Assembly: GCA_020523885.1 (NCBI GenBank)
Contig: JAJAPY010000003.1
Location: 230,702-294,701, forward strand
From: Candidatus Liberimonas magnetica
GTDB taxonomy: Bacteria > Elusimicrobiota > Endomicrobiia > Endomicrobiales > JAFGIL01
Direction: 5' to 3'
Length of the DNA stretch: 64,000 nt
Shown: in pieces, positions 7,751 to 16,698 of the stretch
Numbering within the stretch: the first letter of the stretch is position 1
Layout of the letters: the number at the start of each line of letters is the position of its first letter
Translations under genes and position numbers: made by a program
The notes under the pieces: model-generated
Seen by the model: the letters and a program-made list of their open reading frames with translations, nothing else
Databases searched by the model: none
Told to the model about the DNA's origin: nothing

Positions 7751-8425
7751 ATGAATGAACTAATAGCAGTTGTTGATGATGAAGAAGATATATTGGAGCT
7801 GGTATCAGTGAACCTGAAGAAGAATGGGTATGCAGTTAAGGGGTTTAGTGATTCAAAGGGTTTTTATCGTTTTCTTAAAAATAAAACTCCAGACTTAATA
7901 GTGCTTGATTTGATGCTTCCTGATATGAATGGCCTGGAGTTATGCAAACTATTAAAAAATGACAACAAATACGCTACTGTGCCTGTAATAATGCTTACTG
8001 CAAAAGCCGACGAATCTGATAAGATTGTAGGTCTTGAACTCGGAGCGGATGATTATGTAACAAAACCATTTTCTCCCAAAGAACTTGTGGCAAGGGTAAA
8101 AGCTGTTTTGAGAAGGTTTGAGAATAAGAAAAGCATAAATAAAAAGAATAAATTGTTTGAAATAAATACAGACAAATTCGAGGTTCATGTTGATGGAGTA
8201 AAAATTGAACTTACAACAACTGAATTTAAGCTTCTGGAATTTCTTTATTCAAAAAGAGGCAAAGTTTATTCAAGAGAAGAGCTTATGAATAATATATGGG
8301 ATGAAGATAAGATAATAATTGACAGGACAATTGATGTGCATATTAAAAACCTGAGAGAAAAACTTGGAAAAGCGGGCGGTTTAATAAAAAACATCAGGGG
8401 TATTGGTTATAAAATGGAAGAATAG
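7751..8425 (+). CDS. phoB: PhoB-type response regulator (OmpR family)
   Basis: A 224-residue regulator with a receiver at residues 1-118 (acidic D9-D10, phosphoacceptor D53 in VLDLMLPDMNG, Thr in MLTAKA, Lys in VTKPFSP) and a winged-helix DNA-binding domain at ~128-222 (LTTTEFKLLEFL, IDVHIKNLREKLG, IRGIGYKM). This is the probable factor that binds the six 11-bp-period arrays described here. It lies 1 nt upstream of its kinase gene. Two TATAAT-like boxes (7712, 7719) precede it, but no clear Pho repeats, so autoregulation is not supported. Confidence 0.9.
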   Translation: MNELIAVVDDEEDILELVSVNLKKNGYAVKGFSDSKGFYRFLKNKTPDLIVLDLMLPDMNGLELCKLLKNDNKYATVPVIMLTAKADESDKIVGLELGADDYVTKPFSPKELVARVKAVLRRFENKKSINKKNKLFEINTDKFEVHVDGVKIELTTTEFKLLEFLYSKRGKVYSREELMNNIWDEDKIIIDRTIDVHIKNLREKLGKAGGLIKNIRGIGYKMEE

Positions 8426-8426
8426 T

Positions 8427-10163
8427 ATGAGAAAGACTATTTTCTTTAAAATATTTTCAGGATATTTGTTAATTGCACTGGGACTTTCGGTTTTAGTGCT
8501 ATTTTTTTCATATGGTGCCATCAAACAGAATTATATAAGTACCTTTACCAACGAACTTACAGACCTGTGTAAAGTAGTGAACCCACAGGCATTGGCATAT
8601 ATAAAATCCAACAATATAAACGGGCTTGATCAGTATATAAAGAAGCTTGAAGTCCAAACACATAAGCGCATAACTATTATTGATCTAGAAGGAAATGTTC
8701 TGGCTGACTCTGAAGCAGATCCTAAAACTATGAGTAATCATAAAACCCGGCCTGAAGTGCAGCAGGTTTTAAACGGGAATAACTACAATATAGGTAAATC
8801 ACTAAGATACAGCTCTACAGTAAAGGAAAAAATGCTTTATATTGCCATGCCAATAGAATATAACGGCAAAATAATCGGTATTTTGCGTGCAAGCACATTT
8901 TTAAGGGATATTAATGTATTGATTAATAATGTAATGACACACATAATAAGCGTAACGGGCATAGTCCTGTTAATTTCTCTGATTATAGCCTTTTTGTTTT
9001 CAAAGAGTATGTCAGTGCCTATTGGCAGGCTTAAAGAAGCTTCACTGAAAATAGCATCTGGTAATTTTGGTGCCAAAGTTACATTAAAAAACAATGATGA
9101 ATTGAATGATTTGGCTCATATTTTTAACCAAATGGCTGAAAAGCTTGGTTTTCTTTTTAATGACATTTCAAATAAAAAAGATGAGCTGAATACTATAATT
9201 AATTCTATAACAGAAGTGCTTTTTGTAATCGATTCAAATGATAAAATAGTAATATACAATGAAAGTTTTAAGAAAGTTGTACTAAATGAAGAAATAGACG
9301 GAAGGTTCTACTGGGAAATCTTTAGGGCTCAAGGTTTAAAGGAATTAATAGACAAGGCAAAAGAATATAAGAAAGCTGTTGTTGATGAAATTGAGATTTC
9401 AGGCAAGATATACGCTTCCAGTGCTGTACCCCTGTCAAATGAAAGTAACTATATTATTGTTATGCATGATATAACTCAGGTTAGAAACCTTGAAAATAAG
9501 AAGAAAGAATTTGTGGCAAATGTTTCGCATGAATTAAGGACGCCTCTTACGGCAATAAAAGGTTTTGCGGAAACACTTGAGGATGAAACAAGCCCTGAAG
9601 GCAGGCGCTATCTGGATATAATAATAAAGCATTCAGAACGTTTGCTAAGCATTGTAGAAGACCTTTTGCTCTTATCGCAAATTGAAGAAAAAGGGTTTAA
9701 GCTTGAGGTTGCTAAAACGGATATAAAAGCTATTATAGAATCTGTTATCAAAATGTTTGAGCCTAAAATAAAGGAAAAAAATATTACTATTAATCTTTCC
9801 GCCCCAGGTAATGTTCAATCCTTAACTGCGGATCAATTCAAATTGGAGCAGATGTTTGTCAATCTTATTGATAATGCCATTAAGTATACAGATAAAGGCA
9901 ATGTGGATATTTCAGTAAAACAGGACAATAAACTAACTACTATTATAATTTCAGACTCCGGCATAGGAATTCCTCAAGAACATATGCCCTATATATTTGA
10001 AAGGTTTTACGTAGTTGATAAATCCCGTTCACGGAAAGCCGGCGGTACCGGCCTGGGGCTTTCAATAGTAAAACATATCGTTATGCTGCACGGTGGAGCG
10101 GTAAACTTTGAAAGCGCTTTAGGTATCGGCACAAAAATCACAATCACTCTCCCAAATCATTAA
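8427..10163 (+). CDS. phoR: PhoR-type sensor histidine kinase
   Basis: A 578-residue membrane kinase. In order: TM1 (~8-30), an extracytoplasmic sensor of ~135 residues, TM2 (~170-194), HAMP (~192-244), PAS (~258-350), HisKA with H368 in VSHELRTP, and HATPase with N-box DNAIKYTDKG, DSGIGIP and GTGLGLSIVKH. ATG 8427 is chosen because it lies 1 nt after the phoB stop; an upstream ATG would overlap phoB. The large extracytoplasmic loop makes it PhoR of the Bacillus-like layout rather than the short E. coli one. It should phosphorylate the neighbouring PhoB, with PhoU/Pst as inhibitory input. Confidence 0.9.
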   Translation: MRKTIFFKIFSGYLLIALGLSVLVLFFSYGAIKQNYISTFTNELTDLCKVVNPQALAYIKSNNINGLDQYIKKLEVQTHKRITIIDLEGNVLADSEADPKTMSNHKTRPEVQQVLNGNNYNIGKSLRYSSTVKEKMLYIAMPIEYNGKIIGILRASTFLRDINVLINNVMTHIISVTGIVLLISLIIAFLFSKSMSVPIGRLKEASLKIASGNFGAKVTLKNNDELNDLAHIFNQMAEKLGFLFNDISNKKDELNTIINSITEVLFVIDSNDKIVIYNESFKKVVLNEEIDGRFYWEIFRAQGLKELIDKAKEYKKAVVDEIEISGKIYASSAVPLSNESNYIIVMHDITQVRNLENKKKEFVANVSHELRTPLTAIKGFAETLEDETSPEGRRYLDIIIKHSERLLSIVEDLLLLSQIEEKGFKLEVAKTDIKAIIESVIKMFEPKIKEKNITINLSAPGNVQSLTADQFKLEQMFVNLIDNAIKYTDKGNVDISVKQDNKLTTIIISDSGIGIPQEHMPYIFERFYVVDKSRSRKAGGTGLGLSIVKHIVMLHGGAVNFESALGIGTKITITLPNH

Positions 10164-10228
10164 ATCTTATATTCTCAAAACCTTCTAACTTTCTTCGACT
10201 ACTTGTGCCATAAAACATTCCATCTTTT

Positions 10229-10283
10229 CTAAACAAAATCTTTACAATACCTTCATTTTTGCTTAACCCAAAATTGCTATGCT
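10229..10283 (+). promoter_or_regulatory. Pho-box array and promoter of a small sigma-factor gene
   Basis: CTAAACA, CTTTACA, CTTCATT and CTTAACC start at 10229, 10240, 10251 and 10262, each 11 bp apart. The -10 TATGCT lies at 10278-10283, again 16 bp after the last repeat start. Predicted transcription start is near 10290. The third unit is the weakest. Confidence 0.7.
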
Positions 10284-10291
10284 ATTGGCAA

Positions 10292-10774
10292 ATGAATAGC
10301 GAAATGTATTTTGATGATTGCATGCCTCTGGTTAAATCTATAGCCGGCAAATATTACAGGTATGGCGTTGAATTTGATGATCTCGTGCAAGAGGGGATGC
10401 TTGGGGTTCTGGAAGCCAGAAAAAACTTTAATACAGGCAAAAAAACAAAATTCAGCACCTACGCTGTATTTTGGATTAAGAAAAAAATGTTGGAATACCT
10501 TAATAAAGAAAAAAGGATATCGCTTAATGCTGCTGAAATAGATGATGCAATTGAGATAACCGGTATCAATGATCAGCCATCAATGAATCCAATTGATTTT
10601 CCTGATGATATGCCCGAGATTGAAAAACAGGTTTTAAAGTATATTTACGAAGAAAAGAAATCATTAAAAGTAATAGCTGAAATACTAGGAATAAGAAGAG
10701 AAAAAGCAAGGCAAATAAAATTTAAAGCTTTGAGAAGATTAAAATCAAAGAAAATATTCTTAACGCAGAATTAA
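10292..10774 (+). CDS. Small sigma-70-family factor in the Pho regulon
   Basis: A 160-residue protein with sigma region 2 (VKSIAGKYYRYGVEFDDLVQ ... FSTYAVFWIKKKMLEYLNKE, residues ~13-75) and region 4 (KQVLKYIYEEKKSLKVIAEI with a helix-turn-helix up to ~155). Region 1 and region 3 are absent or minimal. The region-2 text resembles group 3/primary-type sigmas more than ECF ones. ATG 10292 is chosen because a TTG-initiated longer form would begin inside the Pho boxes. As transcription should start near 10290, the mRNA would be almost leaderless; ATG 10304 is the alternative. Its target promoters are unknown. No anti-sigma gene is adjacent. Confidence 0.78.
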   Translation: MNSEMYFDDCMPLVKSIAGKYYRYGVEFDDLVQEGMLGVLEARKNFNTGKKTKFSTYAVFWIKKKMLEYLNKEKRISLNAAEIDDAIEITGINDQPSMNPIDFPDDMPEIEKQVLKYIYEEKKSLKVIAEILGIRREKARQIKFKALRRLKSKKIFLTQN

Positions 10775-10813
10775 CAACCCCTTTATTTTGTCTTAACGCA
10801 CAATACGTATAAT
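10759..10813 (+). promoter_or_regulatory. Pho-box array and promoter of the second pst operon
   Basis: CTTAACG, ATTAACA, CTTTATT and CTTAACG start at 10759, 10770, 10781 and 10792 (11-bp steps). A perfect TATAAT lies at 10808-10813, 16 bp after the last repeat start. The first unit overlaps the end of the sigma gene. Transcription should start near 10820. Confidence 0.85.
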
Positions 10814-10859
10814 AGGAACGAGAAGGATAAGGAATAAAAGCCAAGGAGGTGAATTGTAT

Positions 10860-11051
10860 ATGGTTGGTAGGATTTCACAGGCCTTATTGAAAGAAATAAC
10901 GATAAGGAACCTTAAAGACAGCATTGAAGTCCTTTCGGTAGCGCTAGATCATTTCAGAAATGAAGATTTTACTAGTGAATGGAAAGACATGGACGAGATG
11001 CTGAGAAAAATCGAACGCGATGCACGCGTAACACGTTTGATTTTGCAGTAA
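10860..11051 (+). CDS. Small Pho-controlled protein of unknown function
   Basis: A 63-residue, mostly helical, charged protein (VGRISQALLKEITIRNLKDS at the N-terminus) with no signal peptide or membrane segment. It follows an unusually strong ribosome binding site, AAGGAGGTGA. Either TTG 10854 or ATG 10860 could be the start; ATG is chosen. It is the first gene behind a Pho array and precedes the porin and second pst operon. I do not recognise a family. A small regulator or adaptor in phosphate starvation is conceivable from position alone. Confidence 0.65.
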   Translation: MVGRISQALLKEITIRNLKDSIEVLSVALDHFRNEDFTSEWKDMDEMLRKIERDARVTRLILQ

Positions 11052-11060
11052 AGACTAAAA

Positions 11061-11085
11061 AACAGGATATATTAATTGTCCTGTT
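11061..11085 (+). other. Short hairpin between the small protein and the porin gene
   Basis: AACAGGA pairs with TCCTGTT across an 11-nt loop. No T-run follows. It could be an RNA-processing or partial-termination structure. A TATAAT at 11105-11110 further on lacks a convincing -35, so the porin may be read from the upstream Pho promoter. Confidence 0.4.
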
Positions 11086-11140
11086 AAATCTAAAATAACC
11101 AAACTATAATGGTTTAAAAAAGATAAGAGAGGAATAAAAA

Positions 11141-12403
11141 ATGAAAATGAAAGCAATATTAGCAGCAATAGTAATGATGTCAACAGGTATAGCCTATGCA
11201 GGAGAGGCAGATATGCTCATTAATAAGCTCGCTGAAAAAGGCATAATATCATACGGCGAAGCCCAGCAGATTCTTACTGAGGGAAAGGAAGAGGCGAGAA
11301 AGGATTTGGCAAAAGGCAAGATAGCAACGCTTCCGGCATGGATTCAAAATTTATCTCTTAAAGGTGATTTACGTTTAAGGCATCAGCTTGACTGGGACTC
11401 AAGCAAGACATATCCAAGGATAAGGGAAAGAGCTCGTTTAAGAATGGGTTTTGAATCTAGGATGGCAGAAAACATGCAGGCAGGGTTTGGCCTTGCAACA
11501 GGCGGTGAAACCCTGTCAGGAGCTACGGTATCAGGCACAACTGCATCAGGCGGTTCAATAATAGATTCTGAACCAACATCTACGAACCATACTTTCACTA
11601 ACGGTTTTGCAAAATCCATGCTGATGGTGGATTATATGTATTTGAAATACAACCCATTTTCGTTTCTTAGTATTAACGCAGGAAAAATGAAATCAGGCGA
11701 TCATGTCTGGAATCCTACGGATTTATTATGGGATACTGACATTAATCCAGATGGCGTTGCTGTTAAGTACTCAAAAGACATTACTGAAAAGCTTAACATC
11801 GATGTTGTAGGCAGCTGGCTTGTATTCTGTGAAAAAAACGCTGTGGCAGATAACCCAATAGCATACATAGCACAGCCGATAGTAAAATATACAGTAAATG
11901 ATAATATAAGCATAAAGGCTGCGGCAGCACTGCAGTCTCTGCAGGTTAAAGGGAAAAGCACTGTATACTATGATACCAATCCGGCATTTGACTATAATGG
12001 CACAAATTTCAGCTTTGAGGCAAAATACCTTAATATAATAGGTTCAAATATGTTGTGCGTATATGGCGATACTATAACAAATGGCGATTCAAAGCCAACA
12101 ACGGATAAAGACGGATCAGCAATAGGTGTTAAATTTGGAGCTGATAAGATATCCGAATTCGGCCAGTGGCAGGTTGCATATATGGCTCGCGAGTTAAAAG
12201 CAAACGCATGGTTAAATAAGTTGGGTGATTCAGATGCCTATGGCGGAGCAAACAACAGCAAAGGATTTGAGGCTGTTTTTACAATGGGTCTTACAAAAGC
12301 TTGTTCGCTTGGCATAGACTACTATGCAATGGACAAAATAAACAGCGCAACAGCTACAACGCCGAAAAGCCTTGTACAGGCTGATGTAGTTTATAAGTTT
12401 TAA
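11141..12403 (+). CDS. Outer-membrane beta-barrel porin, putative phosphate-starvation porin
   Basis: A 420-residue precursor with a clear signal peptide (MKMKAILAAIVMMSTGIAYA, cleavage after residue ~20). A short helical segment (LINKLAEKGIISYGEAQQIL) is followed by a barrel with alternating aromatic/polar strands and the terminal Phe recognised by the BAM machinery (VQADVVYKF). It resembles the 'putative porin' family rather than OmpC-type trimers. Position between a Pho promoter and pstS (36 nt upstream of it) suggests it passes phosphate or phosphate esters into the periplasm, as OprP or PhoE do elsewhere. The substrate is inferred from context. It is direct evidence for an outer membrane. 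Confidence 0.82.
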   Translation: MKMKAILAAIVMMSTGIAYAGEADMLINKLAEKGIISYGEAQQILTEGKEEARKDLAKGKIATLPAWIQNLSLKGDLRLRHQLDWDSSKTYPRIRERARLRMGFESRMAENMQAGFGLATGGETLSGATVSGTTASGGSIIDSEPTSTNHTFTNGFAKSMLMVDYMYLKYNPFSFLSINAGKMKSGDHVWNPTDLLWDTDINPDGVAVKYSKDITEKLNIDVVGSWLVFCEKNAVADNPIAYIAQPIVKYTVNDNISIKAAAALQSLQVKGKSTVYYDTNPAFDYNGTNFSFEAKYLNIIGSNMLCVYGDTITNGDSKPTTDKDGSAIGVKFGADKISEFGQWQVAYMARELKANAWLNKLGDSDAYGGANNSKGFEAVFTMGLTKACSLGIDYYAMDKINSATATTPKSLVQADVVYKF

Positions 12404-12439
12404 TGAAGTAACATTAAATTATTTTAAAAGGAGAGCTAA

Positions 12440-13246
12440 ATGAAAAGATTAATTAATGCAGTTTTAAGTGTAGTTATGTTTACCTCAGTTGCAATTGCAG
12501 GACAAAAAATAGTTATTGAGGGTTCAACAACAGTGCTTCCAATAGCCCAAAAAGCCGCGGAAGAGTTCATGAACAACGACTCAAGCATAGATATTAATGT
12601 ACGCGGCGGCGGATCAGGTGTTGGTATTACTTCGATTATTGAAGGTACATGCGACATAGCGGATTCCTCAAGGCCGATAAAAGATGCAGAGCTTGCCAAA
12701 GCCGCAGGAAAAGGCAGGGACATCAAGGCTAATGTGGTTGCCATGGATGGAATAGCCGTGATAGTTAATCCTCAGAACCCAGTTTCAGCACTTACTAAAC
12801 AACAGGTTATGACGATTTTCTCAAGTTCGATATCTAATTGGTCGAAGTTTGGCGGCAATAACGATAAAATAGTTGTCGTTTCGCGCGACAGCGCTTCAGG
12901 AACTTTTGAAGCATTTGGAGCGCTTGCACTAGCTGGCAGAAAAGTCCGTTCGGATGCTCTTATGCAGGCATCAAACCAGGCTGTGGCTACGACTGTTGCT
13001 AATACACCAGGAGCTATAGGCTATGTCGGAGTAGGATATATCACGTCTTCGGTAAAGGCTGTTCCAATTGACGGCATAGCAGCTTCCAAAGTCACAGTTC
13101 TTACAGGAAAATACCCTTATTCAAGAGCTCTTTTCATGTATACCAACGGCCAGCCGCAAGGCAAAGTGAAAGATTTCATAGATTTCATTCTAAGCAAAGA
13201 CGGACAAAAGATAGTTGAAGAAGAAGGTTTTGTCGGACTTAAGTAA
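12440..13246 (+). CDS. pstS: Phosphate ABC transporter substrate-binding protein PstS (system 2)
   Basis: A 268-residue periplasmic binding protein with a signal peptide cleaved near residue 20 (VAIAG). Ligand loops are EGSTTVLP, GGGSGVG (~residue 56) and SSRPI (~75), and the second-lobe motif SRDSASGTFEAF. This form is closer to the common high-affinity PstS than the copy at 2589. AAAGGAGAG precedes the ATG. A strong hairpin separates it from pstC, which would allow much more PstS than permease to be made. Confidence 0.93.
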   Translation: MKRLINAVLSVVMFTSVAIAGQKIVIEGSTTVLPIAQKAAEEFMNNDSSIDINVRGGGSGVGITSIIEGTCDIADSSRPIKDAELAKAAGKGRDIKANVVAMDGIAVIVNPQNPVSALTKQQVMTIFSSSISNWSKFGGNNDKIVVVSRDSASGTFEAFGALALAGRKVRSDALMQASNQAVATTVANTPGAIGYVGVGYITSSVKAVPIDGIAASKVTVLTGKYPYSRALFMYTNGQPQGKVKDFIDFILSKDGQKIVEEEGFVGLK

Positions 13247-13265
13247 TTCAGCTTCAAAATTATTT

Positions 13266-13310
13266 AATGTACCGGGGGCAGCACTATTGAATAGCTGCTT
13301 CCGGTACATT
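13266..13310 (+). other. Strong intercistronic hairpin between pstS and pstC
   Basis: A 17-bp stem beginning AATGTACCGG and closing CCGGTACATT, with two G-U pairs and a loop of about 11 nt. Such stems behind binding-protein genes protect the upstream mRNA from 3' exonucleases or terminate part of the transcripts (known for malE-malF and others). Only an A/T-rich tail follows, so read-through into pstC is expected. Confidence 0.75.
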
Positions 13311-13323
13311 ATTATTTATTAAA

Positions 13324-14205
13324 ATGAAGATAAAAGAAAAACTGTACGAATATATCTTTACAATACTGGCATTTTCTTCCTTGCTGTTCTTGCTGGGTAT
13401 AATTATAGTGCTTTTTAAGGAAGGGCTACCGGTTTTTAATATGGTCGGAGTTAAGAATTTCATCCTTGGCAAAAGCTGGTACCCTACATATGATCCGCCT
13501 TTGTATGGGATTCTGCCTCTGATTCTTGCTTCTTTCTGGATAACCATAGGAGCTATGTTTGTATGTGTGCCTCTTGGTATAGGAAGCGCACTTTATATTC
13601 ATGAACTTGCAGGCAAAAAAGAGAAAATGGTTTTAAAGCCGCTCATAGAAATTCTTTCTGCAATTCCTTCAATTGTTTTTGGTTTCTTTGGGATGGTTAT
13701 AGTAGCGCCGTTCCTTCAAAACTTGCTTAAAATCCCTACAGGTTTATGCGGGTTAACGGCGAGCGTAGTGCTGGGCATCATGGCGATACCGGTTGTCTCA
13801 AGTATTGCCGAAGATGCTTTGAATTATGTCCCAAGAAGTTTTAAAGAAGCATCTTATGCTCTTGGCGCTAACAGGTGGCAGACGCTTATTAAAGTTGTAA
13901 TCCCAGCAGCAGGTTCAGGTATTTCTACTTCAATAATACTTGGTATGTCAAGGATAGTAGGCGAAACAATGACTGTATTAATGGTGTCCGGCGGAGCTGC
14001 GGTAATACCAAAGTCATTTCTTGAACCGATAAGGCCGATGACATCAACTATCGCGGCTGAAATGGGAGAGGCGGTCATGGGAAGCCCTCATTACAATGCT
14101 TTATTTGCCATCGGGCTTGTACTTTTTTTAATAACCATGGTTTTTAATGTTGTTGCTGAGCTTATAAGCAGGAAATATAGATTGAAACTTGGGCTGAATA
14201 GATAG
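13324..14205 (+). CDS. pstC: Phosphate ABC transporter permease PstC (system 2)
   Basis: A 293-residue permease with six predicted membrane helices and EAA loop EASYALGANRWQTLIKVVIP (~residues 177-196). ISAIPSIVFGFFGMVIVAPF is the conserved PstC segment near residue 105. It is shorter than the system 1 PstC because the periplasmic insert after helix 1 is smaller. The stop codon lies within the left arm of an inverted repeat that fills the gap to pstA. Confidence 0.92.
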   Translation: MKIKEKLYEYIFTILAFSSLLFLLGIIIVLFKEGLPVFNMVGVKNFILGKSWYPTYDPPLYGILPLILASFWITIGAMFVCVPLGIGSALYIHELAGKKEKMVLKPLIEILSAIPSIVFGFFGMVIVAPFLQNLLKIPTGLCGLTASVVLGIMAIPVVSSIAEDALNYVPRSFKEASYALGANRWQTLIKVVIPAAGSGISTSIILGMSRIVGETMTVLMVSGGAAVIPKSFLEPIRPMTSTIAAEMGEAVMGSPHYNALFAIGLVLFLITMVFNVVAELISRKYRLKLGLNR

Positions 14206-14288
14206 CGTTCAGCGTAGAGCGTATAGCGGATAGGAAGGTCAAAGTCTTTGTTGTTCTATACGCTAAACGCTATCCGCTCCACGCTAAC
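14201..14288 (+). repeat. Imperfect 33-bp inverted repeat between pstC and pstA
   Basis: Arms at 14201-14233 and 14256-14288 match in inverted orientation at about 26 of 33 positions and are rich in AGCGTATAGCG-like words. The left arm includes the pstC stop codon. It may be a palindromic repetitive unit that has settled between genes that normally overlap. Confidence 0.6.
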
Positions 14289-14300
14289 AAGGATAGATTG

Positions 14301-15152
14301 ATGAAGAATAAAATTATCCAGAATATAGGTTTCATAGCATTGTTCATTTGTATATTAATTACGTTGTTTTTTCTTGGGTCAATAATATATTTTATTGTAG
14401 TCAGAGGTTACGGTGTGCTCTCCTGGGAGTTTCTGACTGAAGTCCCAAGAAGAGGCATGACTCAAGGCGGTGTTGCGCCTGCTATAGTAGGCACTATTTA
14501 CTTAACACTAGGGTCTATTCTAATCGCACTGCCTCTGGGCCTTGCAACCTCTATTTATCTGTGTGAATACAGCCCGAAAGGTTTTATTGTAAATATCATT
14601 CGTATGAGCATAAACAACCTTGCAGGCGTACCGTCTGTGGTCTTTGGCCTTTTTGGATTGGCTGTTTTTGTAAAATACTTCGGGTTTGGAGTATCGATAC
14701 TATCGGGAAGCCTTACGCTTGCTATTCTTGTTCTTCCCGGCATAATCTCAGCCTGCCAGGAAGCGCTTATAGCTGTTCCTTTCAGTTTAAGGGAAGCATC
14801 GTTAGCCGTTGGGGCAACTCACTGGCAGACAATTAAGAAAATAGTCCTGCCGACAGCTTTACCCGGTATACTTACTGGAGTTATCTTAAGCATAGGAAGA
14901 GCTGCCGGTGAAACAGCCCCTATTCTTTTTACAGCCGCAACATTTTATACAAGAAGATACCCTGGCTCAATTTTTTCAGATACCATGGTCCTGCCGTACC
15001 ATATCTATGCCCTTATGACCGAAGGCACGCATCCTGATCAGCAGAAAGCCATTGCTTATGGCTGCTCGCTTTTACTTTTGGTTTTAGTATTATCAATATC
15101 AGGCGCTGCAATTTATATAAGACAAAAACGGAGCGTAACTTATGGACATTAA
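14301..15152 (+). CDS. pstA: Phosphate ABC transporter permease PstA (system 2)
   Basis: A 283-residue permease with six predicted helices. It carries [18 protein letters not shown] (~residues 108-125) and EAA loop [23 protein letters not shown] 14301 is preferred over an in-frame TTG directly before it. The 3' end overlaps the pstB start by 11 nt, giving translational coupling. Confidence 0.92.
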   Translation: MKNKIIQNIGFIALFICILITLFFLGSIIYFIVVRGYGVLSWEFLTEVPRRGMTQGGVAPAIVGTIYLTLGSILIALPLGLATSIYLCEYSPKGFIVNIIRMSINNLAGVPSVVFGLFGLAVFVKYFGFGVSILSGSLTLAILVLPGIISACQEALIAVPFSLREASLAVGATHWQTIKKIVLPTALPGILTGVILSIGRAAGETAPILFTAATFYTRRYPGSIFSDTMVLPYHIYALMTEGTHPDQQKAIAYGCSLLLLVLVLSISGAAIYIRQKRSVTYGH

Positions 15153-15906
15153 TTTAGCAAGAATTACTGTAGAGAATCTTAACTTTTATTACGGCCAGAA
15201 ACAGGCGCTTAATAATATTAATATGAATTTATTTGACCGCAAAGTAACTGCAATTATCGGGCCGTCCGGCTGTGGTAAATCAACATTTATCAGGCTTTTT
15301 AACAGGATGAATGATTTGGTGCTGAACTCGCGTTTGGAGGGCAAAATACTGCTTGATGGCAAAGATATAAACAATAAGAAAACAGATGTCGTTGAAATAA
15401 GAAGAAAGGTCGGGATGGTTTTTCAAAAACCTAACCCTTTTCCAAAAAGCATTTATCAAAACATTGCTTACGGGCTTGAGATCAATGGAATAACAAACAA
15501 TGAATTTATAACGGAGAAAATAGAGGATTCACTAAAAAAGGCAGCTCTTTGGGAAGAAGTTAAAGACAGGCTTGACCAGAGTGCGCTTATGCTTTCCGGA
15601 GGCCAGCAGCAGAGGCTTTGCATAGCCCGTTGCCTGGCAGTTGAACCGGAAGTTATTCTTTTTGATGAGCCTTGCGCAAGTTTAGATCCTATTTCTACAA
15701 AAAAAATAGAAGAATTAATTGAAGAGCTGGAAAAAGATTATACAATAATAATAGTTACTCATAATATGCAGCAGGCAGCAAGAATTTCAGACTATACAGC
15801 ATTTATGTACCTGGGCGAACTTGTTGAGTTCGGCAATACTGAGAAAGTATTTACTGTGCCAAAAGAAAAAAGGACAGAAGAATATTTGTCCGGAAAATTC
15901 GGATAA
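15142..15906 (+). CDS. pstB: Phosphate ABC transporter ATPase PstB (system 2, canonical)
   Basis: A 254-residue ATPase with every motif intact: Walker [10 protein letters not shown]-loop [10 protein letters not shown], signature LSGGQQQR, Walker B VILFDEP and switch His in VTHNMQQ. It should work as the usual homodimer on PstC-PstA. It is the internal control for the unusual pair at 5246 and 6133, because it shows that normal PstB is retained in the same genome. It starts within the end of pstA. Confidence 0.94.
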   Translation: MDINLARITVENLNFYYGQKQALNNINMNLFDRKVTAIIGPSGCGKSTFIRLFNRMNDLVLNSRLEGKILLDGKDINNKKTDVVEIRRKVGMVFQKPNPFPKSIYQNIAYGLEINGITNNEFITEKIEDSLKKAALWEEVKDRLDQSALMLSGGQQQRLCIARCLAVEPEVILFDEPCASLDPISTKKIEELIEELEKDYTIIIVTHNMQQAARISDYTAFMYLGELVEFGNTEKVFTVPKEKRTEEYLSGKFG

Positions 15907-15915
15907 CGTCTTAAC

Positions 15916-15996
15916 GTAGGGGCGGGCCTTGCGTCCGCCTATATTATAGAAATTTAAACAAACATATAAACGGGCAGACGCAAGGCCTGCCCCTAC
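15916..15996 (+). mobile_element. MITE-like inverted-repeat element between pstB and phoU, copy 2
   Basis: 25-bp arms at 15916-15940 and 15972-15996 are near-identical to those of the copy at 6895-6987. The A/T-rich core shares a 21-bp block with copy 1 (6921-6941 versus 15950-15970), but in the opposite orientation. Confidence 0.7.
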
Positions 15997-16026
15997 AACG
16001 TAAATAAATTTTAAGGGAGAAAGACA

Positions 16027-16698
16027 ATGCTTGAAGAAAGGCTGGTTAATTTAAAAAAAGAGCTTATAGAGTATGCAACAATTGTTGAGTCAATGGTAGA
16101 TAAAAGTATAAAAGGTTTATCTCAGAAAGATAAGAATATATTAATTGAAGTGATAAAGCGCGATGAGCCTAAAGTTAATAATTATGAAATAGAAATAGAC
16201 GAGTTATGCACGAACCTAATAGCGCAGTATAAACCGAGTGCAAAGAATTTAAGGACTCTTTTAATGATACTTAAAATGGGCGGTGATCTGGAAAGAACAG
16301 GAGATCATGCAGTAAATATCGTTGAGAGCAGCATGTTTTTAATAGAAAGGCCGAATATTAAGCCTTATATTGACATTCCCAAGATGGGAGAAATAGTAAT
16401 AAAAATGCTTGGTGACAGCATACGGTCATTTATTGACGAGAACCCTGTGTTAGCCAAGGAAGTCTGTTCAAGCGATGATATTGTAGATGACTTGAAAGAT
16501 AGAATTGTTGTAGAACTCAGTAAACTTATGACAGAAGACTCAACAACAGTTGACCGGGCCTTGCACCTCTTAAGAATTACGGGCAACCTGGAACGTATTG
16601 CGGATTTATCAACCAATATAAGCGAGGAAGTTATGTATATGGTAGAAGGAAGAGTCATTAAACATCATAAGGAGGATGAAACAAATGAAAGAGAATAA
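16027..16698 (+). CDS. phoU: PhoU phosphate-signalling regulator (system 2)
   Basis: A 223-residue PhoU with two helical metal-binding repeats (GGDLERTGDHAVNI and GNLERIADLSTNISEE). It is very similar to the protein at 7016 and begins with the same LEE(K/R)L start behind AAGGGAGA. Two PhoU copies, one per Pst system, may let each transporter report separately to PhoR. Its 3' end overlaps the next gene by 14 nt. Confidence 0.92.
   Translation: MLEERLVNLKKELIEYATIVESMVDKSIKGLSQKDKNILIEVIKRDEPKVNNYEIEIDELCTNLIAQYKPSAKNLRTLLMILKMGGDLERTGDHAVNIVESSMFLIERPNIKPYIDIPKMGEIVIKMLGDSIRSFIDENPVLAKEVCSSDDIVDDLKDRIVVELSKLMTEDSTTVDRALHLLRITGNLERIADLSTNISEEVMYMVEGRVIKHHKEDETNERE

Noticed and set aside
10259..10291. 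TTG-initiated longer form of the small sigma factor
   Set aside because: It would begin inside the last Pho repeat, upstream of the predicted -10 box and transcription start.
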